Position numbers and translations under genes: made by a program. The notes beneath the pieces are model-generated. The model searched no databases. It was given only the letters and a program-made list of their open reading frames with translations, and was not told the DNA's origin. 64,000 nt of DNA from the NCBI RefSeq assembly GCF_024734895.1, contig NZ_CP091430.1, forward strand, positions 2,188,501-2,252,500, written 5' to 3'. Shown in pieces: positions 60,543 to 64,000 of this stretch; position 1 is the stretch's first letter, and each line of letters starts with the position of its first letter. The stretch comes from Paenibacillus spongiae (GTDB lineage Bacteria > Bacillota > Bacilli > Paenibacillales > Paenibacillaceae).

Positions 60543-61043
60543 ATGCCATCGACGAACGTGAAAGCGCTCAGTGAATCGACCAAGGACAAATTAAAACAGG
60601 GAATTGACCACTTGGAAGCCTTTCTGAATCATTACACGCTCCCAATGCTTGCGGTAAATGATCAAAGTCAAGAGGCGGAGCTTTTCTATAAAGGTTTACT
60701 GTCCGATCTTCGTCATTTGCTGGCGTTCTCGGAAGTGGCGTACGAGAAACTGGGCGTAGCGATCAGACGGCCCAATTTCGATAATGACTTTGCTGAACGG
60801 ATCCTGTACGATGTATATCACCAGTGCGTCAACGCGTTTTTCTACCCGAAGAACGAGTGCTACTCGGAAGATGGCCGCTATGCATACACAGGTCAGGATG
60901 CAATCCGTTTCCGCACCAAACCGATCAATTCGGCTCGCGACATCGTGCTGACCGTCTCCAAGGTTTACGAAGAGCTGCGCGATGACCTTGCTTATTATGA
61001 GAATGACTATATGACACAGCGCCGCATGCAAGGACAAAAATAA
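60543..61043 (+). CDS. YpuI family protein (DUF3907)
   Basis: A 166-residue soluble protein matching Bacillus YpuI in its key segments: YKGLLSDLRHLLAFSEVAYEKL, YDVYHQCVNAFFYPKNECY, EDGRYAYTGQDAIRFR and LRDDLAYYENDYMTQ. Function unknown. ATG 60543 follows AAAGGGGA. The 192-base divergent region upstream (60351-60542) separates it from the protease gene; no promoter could be assigned confidently. Confidence 0.88.
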   Translation: MPSTNVKALSESTKDKLKQGIDHLEAFLNHYTLPMLAVNDQSQEAELFYKGLLSDLRHLLAFSEVAYEKLGVAIRRPNFDNDFAERILYDVYHQCVNAFFYPKNECYSEDGRYAYTGQDAIRFRTKPINSARDIVLTVSKVYEELRDDLAYYENDYMTQRRMQGQK

Positions 61044-61056
61044 GGCAGGCATAGCA

Positions 61057-61090
61057 CACCCCCGGGTCGGGCAACTTGATACCGGGGGTG
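61057..61090 (+). other. Hairpin that buries the Shine-Dalgarno site of the DUF1540 gene
   Basis: CACCCCCGG (61057-61065) pairs perfectly with CCGGGGGTG (61082-61090); the latter contains the GGGGGTG ribosome-binding site of the ATG at 61097. ATTTTTA follows, so the hairpin could alternatively be a weak terminator of ypuI. Confidence 0.75.
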
Positions 61091-61096
61091 ATTTTT

Positions 61097-61312
61097 ATGC
61101 CAAAGGGCGTAAGCTGCAGTGTAGCCAACTGTTCCTTCTGGGGACAAGGTAATGAGTGCCATGCAAATGCGATTCATATCGATATTGACAGCCATGCCAA
61201 CAAGAACTGGAATAACGAGTTCGCGGCGGGAAGCCTTGGAGAGATGCACAAGGATACCGCTAAGGATTCTGCCTTCACATGCTGCGATACCTTTAAACCG
61301 AAGGAGAAATGA
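61097..61312 (+). CDS. DUF1540 domain protein, 71 aa
   Basis: A small Cys-rich protein with the DUF1540 pattern GVSCSVANCSFWGQGNECHANAI and a final CCDTF, giving a probable zinc-binding site. ATG 61097 is used; the frame extends to 61076 across the hairpin. Such proteins are common in spore-formers, without a known role. The stop overlaps an ATG of the next frame (ATGA), implying coupling with the DUF4190 gene. Confidence 0.9.
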   Translation: MPKGVSCSVANCSFWGQGNECHANAIHIDIDSHANKNWNNEFAAGSLGEMHKDTAKDSAFTCCDTFKPKEK

Positions 61313-61314
61313 GC

Positions 61315-61701
61315 ATGAGCATGAAACAGGATCGTGATTCCGAATTCAACCGGCGGGAAGAAGAGAATGCCAAGCTTTCTCGTCTTGACCGGGAGCGCTA
61401 CAAGGAAGAGGCTGCGGCCGAAATAGCGGTGCCTGCCCAACCGGTCAACAGTTCCGCACGGCTAGACGAGGCAGAAGAAGAAACACGTTCTGCCGGACGT
61501 GCGACGGGATGGGCTGCTCTCATTCTTTCGATCATGTCGTGGTTTGTCTGGCCGGTCTTGCTTGGAATCACAGGCGCTGTGGTCGGCTTTATGGCTTACC
61601 GTCAAGGAAGCAGGGGGTTAGCCGTCTGGTCGATCGCGCTGGGCCTTATCGCCGCTGCCGCCTATCTGGTGCTTATCCCGCTTTACTATGCTGTGACCTA
61701 G
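61315..61701 (+). CDS. DUF4190-like small membrane protein, 128 aa
   Basis: The first 60 residues are charged and hydrophilic (MSMKQDRDSEFNRREEENAK and onward). Two transmembrane helices follow (ATGWAALILSIMSWFVWPVLLG and LAVWSIALGLIAAAAYLVLIP), joined by GAVVGFMAYRQGSRG, the typical DUF4190 centre. Three in-frame ATGs exist; 61315 is 8 bases from AAGGAG (61301-61306), while 61309 is too close and 61321 far. Function unknown. Ends before a terminator. Confidence 0.85.
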   Translation: MSMKQDRDSEFNRREEENAKLSRLDRERYKEEAAAEIAVPAQPVNSSARLDEAEEETRSAGRATGWAALILSIMSWFVWPVLLGITGAVVGFMAYRQGSRGLAVWSIALGLIAAAAYLVLIPLYYAVT

Positions 61702-61726
61702 CATCTGGCTCTTTAGAACCGATTGG

Positions 61727-61775
61727 AGAAACCGGCGGACTACTGCAAAGAGCCGCCGGTTTCTGCTTATTTGGG
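61727..61775 (+). terminator. Rho-independent terminator
   Basis: AGAAACCGGCGG / CCGCCGGTTTCT (12 bp perfect) with a 14-base loop, then a T-rich tail (GCTTATTTGGGATTTTTT). Confidence 0.8.
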
Positions 61776-61807
61776 ATTTTTTTACGCGAATAGGACTTTC
61801 GGCTCAC

Positions 61808-61836
61808 TGGATAAACAATCTCAAACCATGTAGAAT
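61808..61836 (+). promoter_or_regulatory. Possible SigA promoter of the transglycosylase gene
   Basis: TGGATA (61808-61813), 17-base spacer, TAGAAT (61831-61836), 54 bases before the ATG. Confidence 0.4.
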
Positions 61837-61889
61837 GGAATCAAAGTATGTCGATTCAAAAACGGATTCCTAATCAATGGGGGTTACTA

Positions 61890-62585
61890 ATGAGCATTGA
61901 TCCGCGTATTATGAGCACACTGCTGCAGCTGCAATTCATGCCTAGCCTGGATAGCAGCGGAAGTGGTTCCAATATTCTATCACCCGACAATCAGGATGGA
62001 ACATCGATGTTCGGCACGCTCCTTCAGCAGCTGCTGGCGGGCGGTGACGGTACGCTCGCTCCTACCGCAGAGATGATGCCTTTAACCGGAGCGAATCCAT
62101 TATACAGGCAGCAATCCGCTTGGCCTGTTGCCATGAACGAGACCGAACAAGCTTATGGAAACTCGACAGCTTACGATGTTTACATAAAAGAAGCAGCCGA
62201 CCGATATGGGGTAGAGCCCGCGCTTATCAAAGCGGTTATCGATACGGAATCATCATTCAATCCCGATGCGGTATCATCTGCCGGGGCTAAGGGGCTCATG
62301 CAGCTGATGGATGGGACCGCTCGCGGGCTGGGGGTAAGCAATTCTTTCGATCCCCGGCAGAATATTGAGGGAGGCACCCGATACCTCTCGCATCTGATGG
62401 AGAAGTATGACGGCAATGTACAAGCCGCTTTAGCGGCTTACAATGCAGGCCCTGGTCGCGTAGACCGTGCCGGTATTCGTACGGATGCCGATTTCTCGCA
62501 GCTAATGGAACGGCTGCCGGAGGAAACGCAGCGGTATGTAGGGAAAGTATTGGGTAATCTCGGAAGCTATGGTGTGACTGCATAG
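61890..62585 (+). CDS. Lytic transglycosylase (SLT domain)
   Basis: A 231-residue protein with a C-terminal SLT/lysozyme-like domain (residues about 95-215). The catalytic Glu is in VIDTESSFNPDA, followed by SSAGAKGLMQLM, GTRYLSHLM and ALAAYNAGPGRV, the full goose-lysozyme-like set. The N-terminal 90 residues are low in order, and no signal peptide is visible. This is common in Firmicutes SLT proteins that may be exported otherwise or act during spore or flagellar assembly. ATG 61890 (SD ATGGGGG) is preferred to 61848. Confidence 0.92.
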   Translation: MSIDPRIMSTLLQLQFMPSLDSSGSGSNILSPDNQDGTSMFGTLLQQLLAGGDGTLAPTAEMMPLTGANPLYRQQSAWPVAMNETEQAYGNSTAYDVYIKEAADRYGVEPALIKAVIDTESSFNPDAVSSAGAKGLMQLMDGTARGLGVSNSFDPRQNIEGGTRYLSHLMEKYDGNVQAALAAYNAGPGRVDRAGIRTDADFSQLMERLPEETQRYVGKVLGNLGSYGVTA

Positions 62586-62689
62586 TCGTATACAACCGAT
62601 AGCAGCTGACGAATAGATCAACGGGGAAGCTCTGCAGAGAATGCGGACGGGCTGTAACCGATGATCTTTTTCTGTTTGCGAAGTATGAT

Positions 62690-62717
62690 TTGAAATGAAC
62701 TTATACTTTCTTATATT
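62690..62717 (+). promoter_or_regulatory. Probable SigA promoter of the cysteine desulfurase-thiI operon
   Basis: TTGAAA (62690-62695), 16-base spacer, TATATT (62712-62717), each 5/6 to consensus, 31 bases before the TTG start. Confidence 0.5.
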
Positions 62718-62748
62718 TTCAAATTAACTTACAAGGGGTGACTGACTG

Positions 62749-63930
62749 TTGTTATATTTCGACCATTGTGCTTCAACGCCGCCCCGGGAAGAGGTCATTC
62801 GGACGATGATGGAGGTGATGGCCAAGCATTACGCCAATCCGTCGTCGCTTCATCAAGGCGGCGTAGAAGCATCGGGACTGCTTGAACGGTCACGTGCAGC
62901 TGTCGCAGGGATATTCGGAACGGCTCCGGCGGAATGGACGTTCACATCCGGTGGTACGGAGAGCAATAACGCAGCTATTATAGGTGCCGTTGCCCGTTAC
63001 CGGAACAAGGGAAAACATCTCATTACGACTCAAATTGAGCATCCGTCCGTCTACGATACGTTTCGAAAACTGGGTAATGAAGGATTTCGTGTCACCTATT
63101 TACCTGTGAATGAGCAAGGAACGATCGAGGTGCGGGATCTGGCTGACGCACTATCTGAGGATACGGTTATGGTCAGTATCATGCATGTCAATAATGAGGT
63201 CGGGTCCGTTCAGCCAATCCCGCAAATCGGCGAGCTGCTGAAACAGCGTCGAAGAGTGCTGTTTCATGTAGACGGGACGCAAAGCGTCGGCAAACTGCCG
63301 ATTTCGCTGCGGGAATGGGGTGTTGATTTATTTAGCGCGTCCGCCCATAAGGTGGGAGGACCGCGCGGCGTAGGCCTTATGTACGCCCGTCAGGGCGTTC
63401 AGCTCGAAGCGCTGCTTGCCGGAGGCGGACAAGAACAGGGTTTGCGGCCGGGAACGGAGAATGTGGCCGCGATCGTCGCAGCGGCCAAAGCATTCCGGCT
63501 TGCTGTAGAGGGAGGAGAAGCCCGAAACGCCGCAATGAACCGGCTGCGCAGCCGGTTGGTCGAATGCATCGGCACTATTCCGGAGCTCGTACTCAGCGGC
63601 GCGAAGTCAGCATATAACGATGATAATCAATCGGTAATGGCACCGCACATCGTTCATTTCTCTTATCCCGGCATGAAACCGGAAGTATTCGTCCATACGC
63701 TGGAGGAGATGGGGATTCTCGCGTCAACGAAATCCGCCTGCTCCTCCAGAGAGAATAAGCCGAGCCGGGTTCTGCTTGCTATGGGTCTGGGGCAAGCGCG
63801 CGCGGCAAGCGGAATTCGGATCAGTCTCGGGGATGAGCATAGGGAAGACGATATCGATTATTTGTGCGGAAAACTAGGCGAAGCCGTCTTGAAGCTGAAG
63901 CCGTTTGAAAGGAAGGACTGCAAATCATGA
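62749..63930 (+). CDS. Cysteine desulfurase (NifS/NifZ type) supplying sulfur to ThiI
   Basis: A PLP enzyme that moves sulfur from cysteine to a protein persulfide. The 393-residue product starts LYFDHCASTPP, with TSGGTESNN, HVNNEVGSVQPI, the PLP lysine in SASAHKVGGPRG, and the persulfide cysteine in TKSACSSRENKPS. TTG start 7 bases after AAGGGGTGA. The stop overlaps the thiI ATG (ATGA), the nifZ-thiI arrangement of Bacillus, so it most likely serves tRNA 4-thiouridine (s4U8) formation rather than Fe-S assembly. Confidence 0.94.
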   Translation: MLYFDHCASTPPREEVIRTMMEVMAKHYANPSSLHQGGVEASGLLERSRAAVAGIFGTAPAEWTFTSGGTESNNAAIIGAVARYRNKGKHLITTQIEHPSVYDTFRKLGNEGFRVTYLPVNEQGTIEVRDLADALSEDTVMVSIMHVNNEVGSVQPIPQIGELLKQRRRVLFHVDGTQSVGKLPISLREWGVDLFSASAHKVGGPRGVGLMYARQGVQLEALLAGGGQEQGLRPGTENVAAIVAAAKAFRLAVEGGEARNAAMNRLRSRLVECIGTIPELVLSGAKSAYNDDNQSVMAPHIVHFSYPGMKPEVFVHTLEEMGILASTKSACSSRENKPSRVLLAMGLGQARAASGIRISLGDEHREDDIDYLCGKLGEAVLKLKPFERKDCKS

Positions 63931-64000
63931 AAGTCGATACGATTATGGTGCGTTTTGGAGAATACACGACTAAAGGGCGAAATCGCGGTTTCTTTGAGAA
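63927..64000 (+). CDS. thiI: tRNA 4-thiouridine synthetase ThiI, 5' end (cut by window edge)
   Basis: The first 24 codons encode MKVDTIMVRFGEYTTKGRNR and onward, matching the ThiI N-terminus (IxxRFGExxxKGxNR). ATG 63927 overlaps the stop of the cysteine desulfurase. The THUMP, PP-loop and any rhodanese domain lie outside the window. Confidence 0.9.
   Translation, partial: MKVDTIMVRFGEYTTKGRNRGFFE

Noticed and set aside
1-64000. CRISPR arrays, insertion sequences, prophage, tRNA genes and rRNA
   Set aside because: No regularly spaced direct repeats of CRISPR type, no transposase or integrase motifs, and no tRNA cloverleaf or rRNA sequence was recognised on either strand.

Overview
This window is chromosomal DNA from a Gram-positive, endospore-forming member of the Bacillales, most likely Paenibacillaceae (Paenibacillus or a close relative). 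The evidence is gene order and gene content. The 3' end of dnaJ is followed by prmA, rsmE and mtaB. A second block runs rpsU-yqeY-nfeD-floA-(yqfB position)-yqfC-yqfD-phoH-pgpH-ybeY-dgkA-cdd-era-yqzL-recO, then glyQ-glyS-ppsR-dnaG-rpoD-trmK-nif3, which is the Bacillus subtilis order with insertions. Further signs are addB-addA, a nifS-like gene coupled to thiI, spore genes (yqfC, yqfD), frequent GTG and TTG starts with strong Shine-Dalgarno (SD) sites, and GC-rich codon use. No rRNA, tRNA, CRISPR array, transposase or prophage gene was seen.

Layout. 1-5300: chaperone tail, two small proteins, ribosomal-protein and rRNA methyltransferases, an M50 protease and a tRNA methylthiotransferase. 5460-10760: Nudix hydrolase, deoC, a convergent Na/Pi-type transporter overlapping deoC, an RlmI-like methyltransferase with insertions, and an aspartate-type aminotransferase. 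10870-11051: an unexplained array of four identical-geometry palindromes between two convergent genes. 11150-15300 (minus strand): free methionine sulfoxide reductase, then a DUF1854 / zinc-ribbon ABC exporter / CD3324-type regulator operon preceded by a leader with tiny ORFs and hairpins. 15660-28270: DNA end-processing enzymes AddB, AddA, SbcD and SbcC. 28400-31000: species-level accessory proteins, including a secreted NlpC/P60 enzyme and a Met-Pro-Asn repeat protein. 31100-43870: the rpsU-to-recO block. 44130-47070: a three-gene oxidoreductase / sugar-isomerase cassette. 47128-50440: a glycine T-box and glyQS. 50510-57760: PPDK regulator, UPF0178, primase, housekeeping sigma factor, membrane protein, trmK, nif3. 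57870-58405: RNase P RNA of class A appearance. 58446-end: subtilisin-like protease, YpuI, small DUF1540 and DUF4190 proteins, lytic transglycosylase, cysteine desulfurase and the start of thiI.

Most genes work in information processing: translation (methyltransferases, S21, Era, YbeY, GlyRS, RNase P, tRNA modification), replication and transcription (DnaG, SigA) and recombination or repair (AddAB, SbcCD, RecO), with a sporulation pair (YqfC/YqfD) embedded. The least ordinary parts are the palindrome array (10870-11051), the leader of the ABC/DUF1854 operon (14890-15283), the MPN-repeat protein (30121-30960), the non-canonical start of the UPF0178 gene (about 51473-51490), and a Shine-Dalgarno site buried in a hairpin (61057-61090).
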